Of a stretch of 64,000 bases of DNA, positions 25,536 through 37,613 are shown piece after piece. The DNA lies in the NCBI RefSeq assembly GCF_965363235.1, contig NC_134844.1:50216872-50280871 (forward strand), given 5' to 3'. The stretch is from Mytilus galloprovincialis (lineage: Eukaryota; Mollusca; Bivalvia; Mytilida; Mytilidae). The notes beneath the pieces were generated by a model that was not told the origin of the DNA, did not search any database, and saw only the letters and a list, made by a program, of their open reading frames with translations. Both the position numbers and the translations under genes were made by a program. How positions within the stretch are numbered: position 1 is the stretch's first letter; every line of letters starts with the position of its first letter.

Positions 25536-26089
25536 CTTCTGTTTCCTTAAATTTAATCACGGGTGTCATTCGGTTTAACGAGAGAAATAATCGTGAAAGA
25601 ATATCTAACGGCGGTCAAGTATTGAGAGACGATCGTGAAAGCTCTGGTAACGGATCATGAAAGACATTCAGTAATGTAAATTCTAGTTCAGAATCTCAGT
25701 TGAAAAAATCTCTTAATTTTCAAAACGCGGAACAAATCCGAACAAAAAAATATGTCTGTCAAAATGGTTTAACTTCCTCAACATAACTGTGAAATAAGAT
25801 AAAGAAAATATGCAGTACTTTATGAAAAAAACACAAAAGGCGCAATGCATGTCCATGAAATTAATTACAAATAACACGCTTTTTGTACCTATAATCATAA
25901 TGGTCATATTTCAGTTTATCATGATATATTTGAAATTTAATCTTTGGTGTATCTGATAGTACAGTAAAATTAAAGTATGTTCTTACCCTTAAAAGCATTT
26001 TTTTGCGTCTGTCCTAAGTTAGGAAACACTGGTCTTTGTTAATAGTCTTGTATGTTATCATTTTAAAATTTTGCCGGCGGGTTCATATC

Positions 26090-26310
26090 ATGTACATGTT
26101 TCGAAGTTTTGTGTGACGTTCATGTTTGCTGAACTCGACACATTTTTGTTTAGGTGCCAGATGAAGCCTGTTTTCTGGTGTTGACGACCCATTGGTGGTA
26201 TTGGGCTGTTTTTTTTTTTTTTTTGTTTTTTTTTGTTTTTTTTTTATTTTCGGTCGAGTTGTTGTCTCTTTAACACATTCCCCGTATCCATTCTCAACCT
26301 TTTAAGCAAT
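26090..26310 (+). repeat. Dispersed repeat B, copy 2, with a T-run
   Basis: Shares taggtgccagatgaagcctg, attggtggtattgggctg and gttgttgtctctttaacaca with the other copies. A long T/G stretch (26210-26247) replaces the middle. Confidence 0.65.
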
Positions 26311-26398
26311 ACATTATATCTTACAATATAAATCCTTGCTATATAAAGCCGTTAGCCAGTGCCGTCTTTCCGGAATTGAAATCCAATAAAAAAAAAGG

Positions 26399-26490
26399 CA
26401 ATCTAATTAAAATTAAATCCTTTAATTGCTCCCGTTCTGATATGTCGCGCATGACGGGAGCAATTAAAGGATTTAATTTTAATTAGATTG
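26399..26490. repeat. Perfect hairpin, 92 bp
   Basis: Arms of 37 bp (caatctaattaaaattaaat...gctcccgt) are exact or almost exact inverted repeats around an 18-bp loop (tctgatatgtcgcgcatg). Confidence 0.9.
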
Positions 26491-26499
26491 AAAAAAAAA

Positions 26500-28160
26500 G
26501 GTTTCAGACCACACTCGTTTTATAGTTGTCATGCCCTTTAACATGCAGAAGTGTCTGTGATCAAATGAGCAAAACGATTTATTGGATATGGAAAAAACTT
26601 GTTTCAACATACATGCAATATATATTTTTACATTTAATGTAATGTTGTATTATATGTTATTGAGAGATGATACTGAAATAAAATATTGAATTGAATTGCA
26701 AAAATCTTATATAAGCATTTATAGGTTACCGCACAGTGATTGAAAATCATTGTGTACATATTTTATCATAAACAGTCTGCATGCTCTGCTGTACTAACCA
26801 CATGGCCTCGTTATATTATAACGGTAAGGTTTTGCTTATTTTCCAGATCTAAATGTTTTCTATAATCGTCATTTTTCTAAATATTCTTTCCCCCCCCCCC
26901 CCCCCCCAATATTTTGAGATAATCTTGATGATTACAGAAACGAAACGACATTTTCGAGCAAGGGATTTACACGTCATTACTATTCAATACACATTTTATG
27001 ATAATATCTATCAATATAAAATTGCTTTACAAAGTTGAAGTTGTGTAACGGTTGGTACGAGAGTACGAACACATATTAGTGAAGTTAGGCCCAATACTGA
27101 ATCATCGATCATTAGAACGTCAGTGGCAAGTATTTCATCGTGTGTTAGCCAAAAACCAGTACATGGGGTCGCGTTTGTTGCGTTTTATAGGGTTTATATG
27201 ACGTACACCGTTTTATATGCATTTAGTTTCAACCATGCATTAGTACTAAATAAATGCTTATTACATAATGGAGTCTAAAGTACGTAGTCAACAGAGAATT
27301 GTTCTTGGTCAACTCCTCGTGACCACTTGGAGTTCTTTCGAAGTTAAGTGTATTTCTTAGTGTACCAAATATTTTTGTATATGATATTTAGTACAGCTCT
27401 AGGTTTCTTGACGAATTGTGAGAGACCGGGAGATAAACCAACTTTTACGTTTTCGACTGAATACTACTCTTTCTGCATGGTAGGGTTTCAAGGGTGTAGT
27501 GTAATACCAGCGGATTATAGTTAACAGAGCTATGTGCCCTCTTATAGAAACCAGACAAGGAAATTTGTGTTTCAATATAGAGCTTCCTGTGAATTTTGTA
27601 AACCAAGCAGTCCAGTAGAGTTATGATCTGCTTCTTGTTTTTTATCCACTGCGAATGTTAATAAATGGGATGATTAAACACAATTTATTTTTGATGTAAC
27701 GATGCACTATATAGTTTCCTTATAACATTTTCTTGTTGGAAAACTGATGACAATTTTCCTGTTAAAATTCTAAAGAGAATAAAATCTGTCCTGTTTGAGT
27801 TTTCGGTTTGGCTTTACGGAATGAATATATGCATAGACAGCATGCACAAAGTTGACGGCCACTGTAATATTCGCTTTTAAAAGTAGATTTATACAACCGT
27901 GTTAAATATATATTTTAAATACTAGTAGGAAGTTTTTTTTTTATGATACAATGGTTAGAGCTAGCCATTAAAATCCACATTATTAAAAAGTTTATCAAAA
28001 TCAAATCTAAAGTATGAAACGAAAATCGAGAAAACGGCAAAAATATATGTAACTTGTAACATTAAAAAAACATAATATATAGTTATTGACCTGAAATTTG
28101 TACAAATTCAACGTATTTTCCTGCATTTTTGTACAATATATTTTTTCGGATTCGGACTAC
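26500..28160. other. Anonymous, apparently low-repeat region
   Basis: Apart from a C-run at 26890-26907, no family seen elsewhere in the window recurs here, and no exon was recognised. The LINE tail starts at about 28160. Confidence 0.5.
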
Positions 28161-28750
28161 GTCTTCTTCTTCTGGAAGTCCACCCTATCTGCAGGGTCAC
28201 CGCATTTAAAAATTTTGTTTATTTTTAAAATTGCGTTATTTAAAATCCTATCTACTGGTTAAAATTTAAAATAATATTTGGTTAAAATTTAAAATAATAT
28301 TTATAACAGAGTTAGAATAGGATAAAACTAAAAATTAGTTAAAAACAGGAACTTGTATGTACACTATACATTTAAAATTATAAAATGGATAAAAGTAATA
28401 TCTTATCAGTTGTTTAAATTTCTCTTAGCAAAGGAAAGTGAAAGGAACTACTAATCATTACTAGTAATTGGTTAAATTTATGGACTAGTATGATTTCATA
28501 ATAAGTTTAAATATATGTAAAAATTAGTTTTAAGTAAAACAGTAGAGTTTGTCAATAGAATTTGGGTCTATAAGATTATTTACAGGGGTAATTAATTCAT
28601 ATGCTCTAGTTATGGTTTAACTATGAATTACTTAGCTACATCACCTAGTATTAATTAAGTATATAGACAAAGTAGTATAATACTTGTTATATGTTACATT
28701 CCCACGACTGACAGCCACTTATAGTTTAAGCTCAGAACTAAACTGATTGT

Positions 28751-31215
28751 TCATTTGTTTTCCAAAAGTTGGGTTCTTTTAGCATGCAATGCATAGATCC
28801 AGTCTTTGCAGATTCGTTCTAAGTCTCTCTGCTGAGACACAGTTATAAGGTCGTTCCTAGAACAGTCAACCAATAATTCTAGAAGATCCTCATCAGAATC
28901 AATTATACTGCAATAGTGGATATGATTATCCTCTAGTAGGGATTTTAGTCTATTTTGATGAATTTTTCTCACACAATTCAGACTTTCACAGTTGATTAGG
29001 AAATGTTTATAATCCTCAGGTCCTACCATGCACAATTTGCATTCTGCAGATTTTGTTCCGTCAAATCGGTTGGTAATACTTTGGGTTTTGTAAGTTCCTG
29101 TAAGTATCCTGGATTTTATTATCCCTTTGCTAACATCTCTTTTATTATCTCTGACACTGCTCCAACAGAAGTTTGGTTTTTTAAAGTTCCAGTTGTTTAC
29201 TTCCATATATTTGAGTGTTGATTTTGCTTCTAGCAGATTCGGTACATCTGTTTTTCCAGGTTTTGTCTATAACATCATGAGTCAATCGCTTCCAATTTTT
29301 CTCTGGATTTAGTATAATCTCATGTGCAGATGGAAGATCATAAGATTTGAGAGTTTTGTCCACATTTATGTACCAACTATTTGATTTATCATCTTTTGTA
29401 GCTAGCTGTCTAATTCCAATTTTACACTCAATTGAGTTGGGATCTTTTGATATTCTTAGAAATAGGGAAATGACAGCTTTATGTACGAGTTGCTCGATAG
29501 ATTCGGCTCCGAGTAAGATATAGATAGCAGCATCTGCAGTTCTTTGTGGTAAGGATAGAATTTGTTTAAATGTTTTTTTCTGAAAAGCTTCTAATTTTTG
29601 GATATCAGTTTTAGTAATGTTGAGAATTTCAATTCCATAGAGCATTCTTGGTATAACATAAGTCCGCCATAGTTTATACGATAATAGTGGATTTATACCA
29701 TTTATTCCATGTAATCCAGCACCTAATAGGGAATACATTGTAGCTCTTGCAACAGAAATTCTATTCTCTACATTTGGATTATTTTTCTCTTGTCTTTCAA
29801 TTCCTAAATGTTTAATGTTTTGCTTTTCGTCTATTTTTTCATTAAAAAGTTGAAGATTTATATCTTTATTCTTCTTGTTAATCATTAGAATTTCAGCCTT
29901 TTTGCTGTTTATCTTTACCCGATCGTTTTTGGTACAGTTTTCAATGATGCGGAGTTGGGTTGAGGCTTCATGTTCTGAGCCAGCACATAGCATTATGTCA
30001 TCCGCGCACGTTGCGCAACCCACATAATTGGTTCCAATTTTAATTCCTATGTTTGTGGATTCAAGAGTATCAAGGATATTCTTATTAAAGGCCTTGTAAA
30101 AATTGGCAGAGAGAATTCCTCCTTGTTTGACTCCCTGCTCATTTACAAATGTTTCCGAGATATATCCTTGAGATTTAACTTGTGTAGTTGTTTTGTTATA
30201 TAGTTCCTTAATTAGTAACCATGAAGCTCCATTAATTCCTTGATGATATAATTTTCAAAATAGGTGTATATGGTCTACCACGTCAAATGCTTTTTCTGCA
30301 TCCAGAGTTAATTAAGGTAACTAGGAATTCAGTCAACTCTGTTCCACCATAAATTAGATGTTCTGCAGTTAAACCTTCTACATCCCCAGCCTTTTTTCTT
30401 TTTAATATCGAAATACGCTTGGTGATTTCTGTTGAGGTAACAGGTTGAATTGTTATTTCTTGGTTTTCACAGATGTTGACAATGGTTTCCATGTCTAGCT
30501 TGACAAGATTATCATGCCCAATGTTGAAGTTAGGATTTGAATTGGTTTTGGCTAATTTTTCAAAGTGAGCTTTGAAGACGTTATTTATCTCGTTTGGAGT
30601 TGATGCTTCTTTTTCTTCAGTTCTAAGGGTGTGTATGAACTGAGAAGAAGAAGACCGTTGAGTTTTAATAAGTCGAAAAAACAGATCCTTGTCTCTATCT
30701 GAAGCCATCATAATTTCTTCATGTAGTTTAATTCTTTTGTCAGCGGTTTGTTGCCTTTGTATTGATCTGACCGAACGTTTCGTCTCTAGTCTCTTCAAGT
30801 TGTAAATATTATTTTTCGAAGGAGGTGAACCAACCTTTTTCCACAGATAAAATGCCTTTTTTGACAGACCCACAGCTTTAGCAAGTTGTGGAGACCAGCT
30901 GATCTTCTTTTTTCTACTAAATTTGGATTTCCTACGGGGATAGCTCAAATTTAAAGCGTTAGTAAGACCAGAAATTAGCTGGTTTGTAGCTTGTTCAATA
31001 CCGTAAGGTGTTCTCATGTTCAGATACTTTCTATCTTTTAGTTCCTCCTTCAAATTTTGTTCATAACTTGTTTTGTCAACCTTTTCCCAATTAATCTTAG
31101 TCACAATATCTCCATTCAGTTGTTTTTGAGCGGTCTGTAATCTAACAGAAAATTCAGCGGAGACGGGATAATGGTCTGATGTGTTGTGGCCTTCTCTTAA
31201 GATTTTCACCTGCAT
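28751..31215 (-). pseudogene. LINE ORF2 reverse transcriptase and C-terminal region, broken by an internal deletion
   Basis: The frame at 30283-31215 carries the linker and the first RT motif (KRKKAGDVEGLTAEHL). It jumps directly from TEFLVTLIN to DAEKAFDVVDH in another frame. The family normally has several dozen residues between these, so a piece of the fingers region is deleted. VNEQGVKQGGILS and the catalytic CATCADDIML (around 29990) follow; this has Cys-Ala-Asp-Asp instead of Tyr-Ala-Asp-Asp. The frame 29181-30023 covers palm, thumb and connection. The frame 28751-29206 ends with a CKLC...HFLINC zinc-knuckle-like motif. Confidence 0.9.
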
Positions 31216-31860
31216 ATATTCAGTTGACTCGTCATCATCTCTCTAGATTTTGTTAGAATGTAGTCTATCTGTGATTTTGAATCACCTTGATGGTATGTAT
31301 GGTCTATAGGATAGTTAGATGGTAGCTCTATTTGATTTTCCTTACAAAAGTTTTTTAAATAGTTCATCTTGGGTGTCCTTGTATTGTCTATGGAATGAAG
31401 CATTAAAATCGCCGGCGATAATAATTGAATGAGTTCTTTGATATTTCAGTAGTAATTCTTTTAAGATGTCCAAAGCTGCTCTATAAGCATCATGCCCTTT
31501 GTCGGTACCTCTTGAGGGAGATATACATTTATAAGACATATTGGGTCTTTTGTGGTTGAAATTTCGATAGCCTGGATTCTGTTATCTCCACCAGGAAGTT
31601 GAGAAAACATAGTTGACATGGACTTTCTATGCAAGATTGCAATACCTCCATGGCCTCTTGGTCTACTGATTGGAGATAAGGGTTCATTATCATCATTTGT
31701 CTCGAGAAAGTTATAAAATCTGAATGATGTTGTTTCAATAATTCTTTTTCATAATTAAAAAGCCAATGTTCTTGTATCAGTACAATATCATGTTTATCAA
31801 GAAGTTCATCAAAGTAGTTTTTATTGGAATTAAGCCTTTAATGTTGAAAGAGACAATTCG
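31140..31860 (-). pseudogene. LINE ORF2 endonuclease domain (APE-like), frameshifted
   Basis: Opens near 31860 with LRIVSFNIKGL, the usual APE-endonuclease first strand. It continues in other frames with VLIQEHWLFNYEKELL, the metal-binding IIIAGDFNASF (around 31410), SQIDYIL, and the catalytic SDHYPV (around 31160). At least three frame changes are needed to read through it: after the first strand, around 31700, and around 31380-31210. All core motifs survive, which suggests moderate age. Confidence 0.85.
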
Positions 31861-32136
31861 GAGCGGACTTGATTTTCCTAAGGTTATATCATTCTTGTCA
31901 CAGGGGCTGCTATATCTGGGTCCAGGAGGAATGTTTGACCTTTGTCTAAAAAAGGATTGTATATGTGTTGAACATTCTTGTTTGGTGGCAATCCTACTGT
32001 GTCAGAACAATTTTCTGATATCATTGTCTCACTCCTTTGTTCAACAGCAAAACAGTTTTTACTATTTGAGTTTGAGGAATTTAATATGGTATTGGGATCA
32101 GGATTTTCAGGGTAAACATATGGTTTTGGTGAATCT

Positions 32137-33072
32137 CTAGGATGGACCACTTTGTGAAGGACCATTCAGGTTTGTTTTCATTTCATTTCCTTTTCTGACA
32201 GCAAAACTGTTTTTACTATCTCCTGTGGCACTGTTACTTATGACATTAGGAACATAAGAATAAGAATTTGTGATATGCTCTGGTACATTTTTATCAGTAG
32301 ATCTGTTTATCTGTATCTTTCCTTGAGTAGGTGACATGTGGTGAATTTGAGAATGAAGATGAGTAGATGGAGTGACAGCAAAACTGTTTTTACTATCTCC
32401 TGATGAACTGTTACTTATGTCATTAGAAACGTAAGATTTTGTGATAAGCTCTGGTACAATTTTATTACCAGATGTGTTTATCTGTACCTTTCCTTGAGTA
32501 GAGGACATGTGGTGAATTTGAGAATGAGGATGAATTGATGGAGTGACAGCAATACTGTTATTACTATCCAAGGGAGATACTTGTGTTGCAACTGCAGCTC
32601 TATGGTATATCATTTGTGGATGCTGGGCTTGCATGTGACTTGGTATGTTTTGTGAAGGTGCCATTTGAGTTCTGCTTGGTTGTCTAAACATATAAGGTGG
32701 TGGAGCTGGAACTGTCTGCTGGAACAAAGGATGAACTGGTTGTTGTAACCAATGGTTTTGCACTGAAGTTGGAGAAGGTTGTACAACATGTGAGAAATGT
32801 ATTGTATGTACAGGGCCTTGTTGGTTCATATGTGGTGTGCCTTGCAGGTTGACTAGGTTTTGACTTTGTTGCCTAAGCGTGAAGAATTGATTTTCAAGGT
32901 GTTGCAGTCTCAAATTTGACATTTCACGCTCAAGGTCTCTGATTCTGTTATCCACTTGTGAACAGTGACAATTAGAACAGTTAGCACTGATTGATGATGG
33001 GGTCTGTCTATAACTATGAAGGTCAGGTCCATTTTGGTGGTGATCATTTTGACCGAGCTGAGTCAGTTTCAT
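32137..33072 (-). pseudogene. LINE ORF1-like protein with internal duplication
   Basis: A 311-residue open frame. After a short N-terminus with CSNCHCSQ comes a coiled coil (RIRDLEREMSNLRLQHLENQ), then a Gln/Pro/His-rich linker. Two tandem copies of a roughly 59-residue block follow (each with AVTP, HSQIHHMS-TQGK and D/N-ISNS). The C-terminal part lies in another frame at 31884-32165, so it is broken. Position upstream of the endonuclease and the coiled coil fit ORF1; there is no RRM or esterase motif I recognise. Confidence 0.7.
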
Positions 33073-33160
33073 GTTTCTGATTAAGTTATTAATTATTATC
33101 TAGTATGGTGTTTTCTAGAGCGGCAATATGTGCTTCTGCTACGGCGAGTTTGGATTTTAA

Positions 33161-33472
33161 GGGAGCTACCATTTGATTTTTAGGGGGGGGGGGGGGGGGG
33201 GGGGGGTAGGATGAAAAATTTTGTCCTACATTTTTATTTAGTTGTAATCTCTGTCCTGCCTTTTTATTTTTCACTCAATTCGGTCCTGCCTTTTTTTTTT
33301 AGTTTATCCTGACTTTTTTTTATCTAAATTGTCATCCTGATTTTTTTTTTTTTTGCAAGTGTCTCATCCTGCCTTTTTTTTACTCAAAATTCCTGTCCTG
33401 CCTATTTTTTTCAAATTTCATCCTAGCCCCCCCCCCCCCCCCCCCCCCCATAAAAATCAAATGGTAGCTCCC
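33161..33472 (+). mobile_element. MITE M1 (PIF/Harbinger-like), inserted in the LINE
   Basis: 312 bp. Terminal inverted repeats are GGGAGCTACCATTTGATTTT plus TA, followed by a poly-G run on the left and poly-C on the right. A TAA target-site duplication is intact (33158-33160 and 33473-33475). The interior is about seven degenerate 30-35-bp units around tcctgcctttttt. The TWA duplication and GGG termini fit PIF/Harbinger elements. Confidence 0.88.
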
Positions 33473-33683
33473 TAAATCATCTTGCTTCAGTATCTTTTGT
33501 TACTTTGGTCCAGTTTGTTTAGGTTGTTTTATTGAGTTATTATCTGTCTGCAAAATTGGAGAAGAGTTGTTTCTAAGAGCTCCTATATTAGTTGATTGTT
33601 GTTGAGCAGTATGAACTTGTTTTCCTGTATGGTCTTGTTGCGTGTCATTAGAATTCCCACAATAAGTGTCAGCTTGTATGACG
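33473..33683 (-). pseudogene. 5' remnant of the LINE ORF1 region
   Basis: Beyond the MITE, the minus strand continues as a Gln/Asn/Thr-rich frame (TYCGNSNDTQQDHTGKQVHT...) with an in-frame stop before the MITE. On the other side, 33089-33160 encodes KSKLAVAEAHIAALENTI, a short coiled coil. The LINE similarity stops at about 33683, so the element is probably 5'-truncated there. Confidence 0.55.
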
Positions 33684-34050
33684 TCATACGAACTTCATCT
33701 ACAAAAAATTAAAATCGGCCATTGCGGATGAGTTTGGAATGTAGTTCGTTATGTGTAAAAAGTAGTAATTTAAAAGGATTAATAAAAAATTATTAGCAAA
33801 TGGAAGAATCGGTATAAAAAATATGTACTTGCTATTTTCTTATTTCGAAATGACTTGATATTCCAAATGTGCATAACAAAATGTTTAAAAAAATCTGCAA
33901 AATATGAATGATTCGATAGTCCAGGCTGAACACCTGCATTTTTTAAATGTCCAGCTAGTATGTTACAGTTTAAAGAAATGATGTTTTAACGCTATTTTCT
34001 GAATAGGGTCTACGACAAAGCCGCTTATTATTTCCATTACACCGCTCTTA

Positions 34051-34362
34051 GGGAGCTACCATTTGATTTTTATGGGGGGGGGGGGGGGGTTAGGATGAAA
34101 AATTTTGTCCTGCATTTTTTTTTTAATTGTAATCTCTGTCCTGCCTTTTTATTTTTCACTCTATTCGGTCCTGCCTTTTTTTTTATTAGTTTATCCTGTT
34201 GAGTGACTTTTTTTACCTAAATTGTCATCCTGCCTTTTTTTTTTGCAAAGTGTCTCATCCTGCCTTTTTTTTTTTACTCAAAACTCCTGTCCTGCCTATT
34301 TTTTTCAAATTTCATCCTAGCCCCCCCCCCCCCCCCCCCATAAAAATCAAATGGTAGCTCCC
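34051..34362 (+). mobile_element. MITE M2 (PIF/Harbinger-like)
   Basis: 312 bp, the same length and orientation as M1 890 bp away, with the same termini and interior. The target-site duplication is TTA (34048-34050 and 34363-34365). Confidence 0.88.
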
Positions 34363-34756
34363 TTAGCATGTATTTTTTTAGATTTCCAGAATGTGCATCT
34401 GCTAAAATTTGTTGTTCGAAAAAAATTAAATATGCTGAACGTTTATGTTTGAAATCATATGATAAACTAATTGTCCAGTGTTTTTGTTACGCTTACGTTT
34501 TTTGGGGGAAATTCCGACGTCGTAAATGATTTAAGCTATTTGAAGACGTTACGTTTGTGGACTCAGCTTTGTGCACGCCATCTGATATTCATAGCTATGT
34601 CTTGTCTAAACAAGAACTTTAAAAGTCTGAAAGGTTATGAATATGACTTAAACACTTTCTGGGATATGTTGATTCCACCCATCCTGCAAAATTAACCCTG
34701 ACTGACAGCTGCTCGTCATTGGCAAATATTTCATGTATATCCAAATTGTAAACAAG

Positions 34757-35130
34757 AGTTGAGCACTTTTTGACTGATTTTTTTATAATTTGTTTTATCT
34801 TCTGATGTTGCACTACTACACTTATTTTCAAGGTTAGTGTGAGGGTTAAGCACTCATAACCATGTTTAAACACATCCTATTCTTTATAAGTTAGTAGCCT
34901 GTAGTTTAGTGGTTGTTGTTAGTAAATTTCTGTCATGTTGTTTTTCCTAAATTGCTTTGTTTTGAATAAGCCAGTTAGTTTTCTCCATTGATCTGTTTCA
35001 TAGGGCCTTTTACAGCCAAATATACAATTTCTTTTCTTATTATTGAAGGCTGTACGGGTGCCTCTAACTGCTTACATCCACTTCCTTTAAACTATGGTGA
35101 AAAGTTGTCTAATTGGCAATCATATTTATT
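34757..35130 (+). repeat. Dispersed repeat A, diverged copy
   Basis: gagcactttttgactgattt through gttagtttctccattgatc-like sequence to aaaagttgtctaattggcaa. Same order of motifs as 42880-43300. Confidence 0.65.
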
Positions 35131-35152
35131 TCATTTTTATTTCTAATGCTAA

Positions 35153-36725
35153 ACTAGAGGTTCTAAAGAGCCTGTGTTGCTCACCTTGGACTATGTGCAT
35201 ATGAAACAAAGGACACTGCTGGATTCATGACAAAATTGTGTTTTGGTGATGGTGATGTGTTTGTAGATCTTACTTTACTGACATTCTTGCTGCTTACAAT
35301 TATCTCTCTTTGTAATGAACTTGGCCCAATAGTTACAAAGGAAAATAATTTGTAAAAAATTTACAAAATTTATGAAAATTGATTAAAATGGACTATAACT
35401 TAAGGCAATATCTCCTTAAGAGGTCATTTGTAGATCTTACTTTGCTGAACATTATTGCTGTTTACAGTTTAACTCTATCGTAATAATATTCAAAATAATT
35501 ACCAAAAACGGCAAAAAATTTTAAAATTACCAATTCAGAAGCAGCAACCCAACAACCAGTTGTTCGATTCATCTAAAAAATTCGTAACGGTTCCACAGAA
35601 CCCAGTGTCTCGCCTACTTTTGCTGTTAATCGCAGACTCAACAAAAATGAGGAAAAACATCAATAAAAATTTCCCTCTCAATACTGTCTTTTGATTGAAA
35701 GAAGCTTCCAAGTTTGGTAAAAAATCCAGGATAGTTTATGAATCTAATAAATGTTTTATAAACTTTAACTGCAGACTGTATGTAATGTTAACTGGAAGAT
35801 AAACTAAGTCCATTTATAAGTAAAATACGAAAAAAGTGATTTTTTTTTTTTTAACAAAATTTACTTCTGAATAATATCTAATGATCAGAAACAAGCTTTT
35901 GTCTAAGTTTGGTAGAAATCCAGGATAGTTTAAGAACATTATAAAAATTTTAAAAACTTAAACCACAGAGTGAATGTTTTGTTTCTGGCAAAAAAACTAA
36001 GTCCATTTATAAGTAAAATACGGAAAAGTGGAAATTTATTTTTACAAAATTTTCTTCTTGATACTATCTTATGATCATAAACAAGCTTCTGTCTAAGTTT
36101 GGTACAAATCAAGGATAGTTTATGAAAGTTATTAAAATTTTAAAAACTTTTACCACAGAGTGAATGTAATGTTTCCTCGCAGAAAAACTAAGTCCATTTA
36201 TAAGTAAAATACGAGAAAATGGAATTTTATTTTTACAAAATTTACTTCTGGATACTTTCTTATGATCATAAACAAACTTCTGTCCAAGTTTGGTAGAAAT
36301 TCAGTATAGTTTAAGAAAGTTATTAAAATTTCAAAAACTTTAACCACAGAGTGAATATTTGTGGACGCCGCCGACGACGAAATGTAGGATCGCTTAGTCT
36401 CGCTTTTTCGACTAAAGTCGAAGGCTCGACAAAAATTGAGGGCATATAGATGTTGACCTGAATAACAATTTTCTCCATGTCAGATTTGCTATAAATGCTT
36501 TGGTTTCAGAGATATAAGCCAAAATCTACATTTTACCCCCTTCGTTCTATCTTTAGCCATGACAGCCATCTAGGTTGGTTGGCCAGGTCACCAGACACAT
36601 TTTTTAAACTAGATACCCCAAAAATGATTGTGGACAAGTTTGGTTAAATTTGCCCCAGTAGTTTCAGGAGAAGATTTTTGTAAAAGTTAACGATGACAAA
36701 CGACCACGATGGACGCCTAGTGAGC
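35153..36725 (+). repeat. Dispersed repeat E, copy 1, with J inside
   Basis: Starts ctagaggttctaaagagcct and gctcaccttggactatgtgc, contains gtttgtagatcttacttt, and resumes after J with tttggtttcagagatataag. It ends gatggacgcctagtgagctt. Same family at 50597 and 51588. Confidence 0.75.
35570..36438 (+). repeat. Repeat J copy 2, inserted in repeat E
   Basis: Opens gttccacagaacccagtgtc, holds about four units of 170-180 bp, and closes tgtaggatcgcttagtctcg with cgaaggctcgacaaaaatt. Repeat E resumes directly after it (compare 51030-51130). Confidence 0.78.
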
Positions 36726-37613
36726 TTAAAAGGCTACACTTAAAAAGGTGTGTTGTTATTTGTTTGTGTGTTTACATTCAAGTCTTCCAAACTGAACAAG
36801 TTTGTGCATTTCTCGATTCCTTTTTTTTGTTTAAATGAATATTATAATAATCATGATAATTTACTAATTTCAAAAAGGAAATTGAGCAACACAGGTTCCT
36901 GCACTGCATCAAGTGTGCTACGAGATTTCTCAACTAGTGACAGATAAATTTTGATATCCAAAGTTTGAGGCTTGGCAAATTTTTTATATAATAATTTTTT
37001 TTTTGAGTGGAGAAACATTGTGATACACAATGCAATTAATTATCACAGTGGTGGAATCTGTTTCTTAAATTATTTTTAGATGATACCTTAACAACATGAA
37101 CCAGGTTCATTCTTCCTTTTCAAAGATTTGCAGAATGTTGTGTTCTTTATATGTGATGTAATCAGGTTTGGTCACCTTTTTCTATGACGTCACAATAGGA
37201 AATTCAGATGAAATTAAGAAAAGTTGACACAAAAATAGAATTTTGACCAAACCATTTGTAGATAACAAAGTAATCTCCAGAGACAAGATATAACTTCTCA
37301 CAACAATCGAGATATGTGAAAAAAGCATGTAAATTAGAGAAAATATTGTTACCAAACCCCCTCTGTTAGTTTTTTTTAACAAAATTACTGTCAAATAATA
37401 ATTATGATAATGTGATGGTACATTTTAAAATCTCTCTTAATCAAAGTGCTGGATAGCACCTCTGGAAAGTTTGCAACTGTATATGTGTATTATTTCAAAT
37501 AGGTCATGTAGGTTATAGACCTGTATTATTTCAAATATGTATTTAATCACAGTTTTCATTTTTCAAACTAAACCATTGTCTTGCCAGCAATTTATAAAAC
37601 TCACTTTTTAGTT
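36726..37613. other. No feature supported
   Basis: AT-rich. Open frames up to 74 residues with no recognised domain. Confidence 0.45.

Larger units (their letters stand above)
28160..33683 (-). mobile_element. LINE (non-LTR retrotransposon), broken, about 5.2 kb plus a MITE inserted in it
   Basis: Minus-strand order is ORF1-like region (33683-31884), endonuclease (about 31860-31140), reverse transcriptase (about 30420-29600), C-terminal CCHC-type region (28751-29206) and an AT-rich 3' tail down to about 28160. The 5' end is near 33683, where unrelated sequence starts. ORF2 is split over several frames and an RT segment is missing, so this copy is dead. Bivalve LINEs with a TCADDI motif look similar, but I cannot assign the clade firmly. 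MITE M1 (33161-33472) sits in ORF1. Confidence 0.9.
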
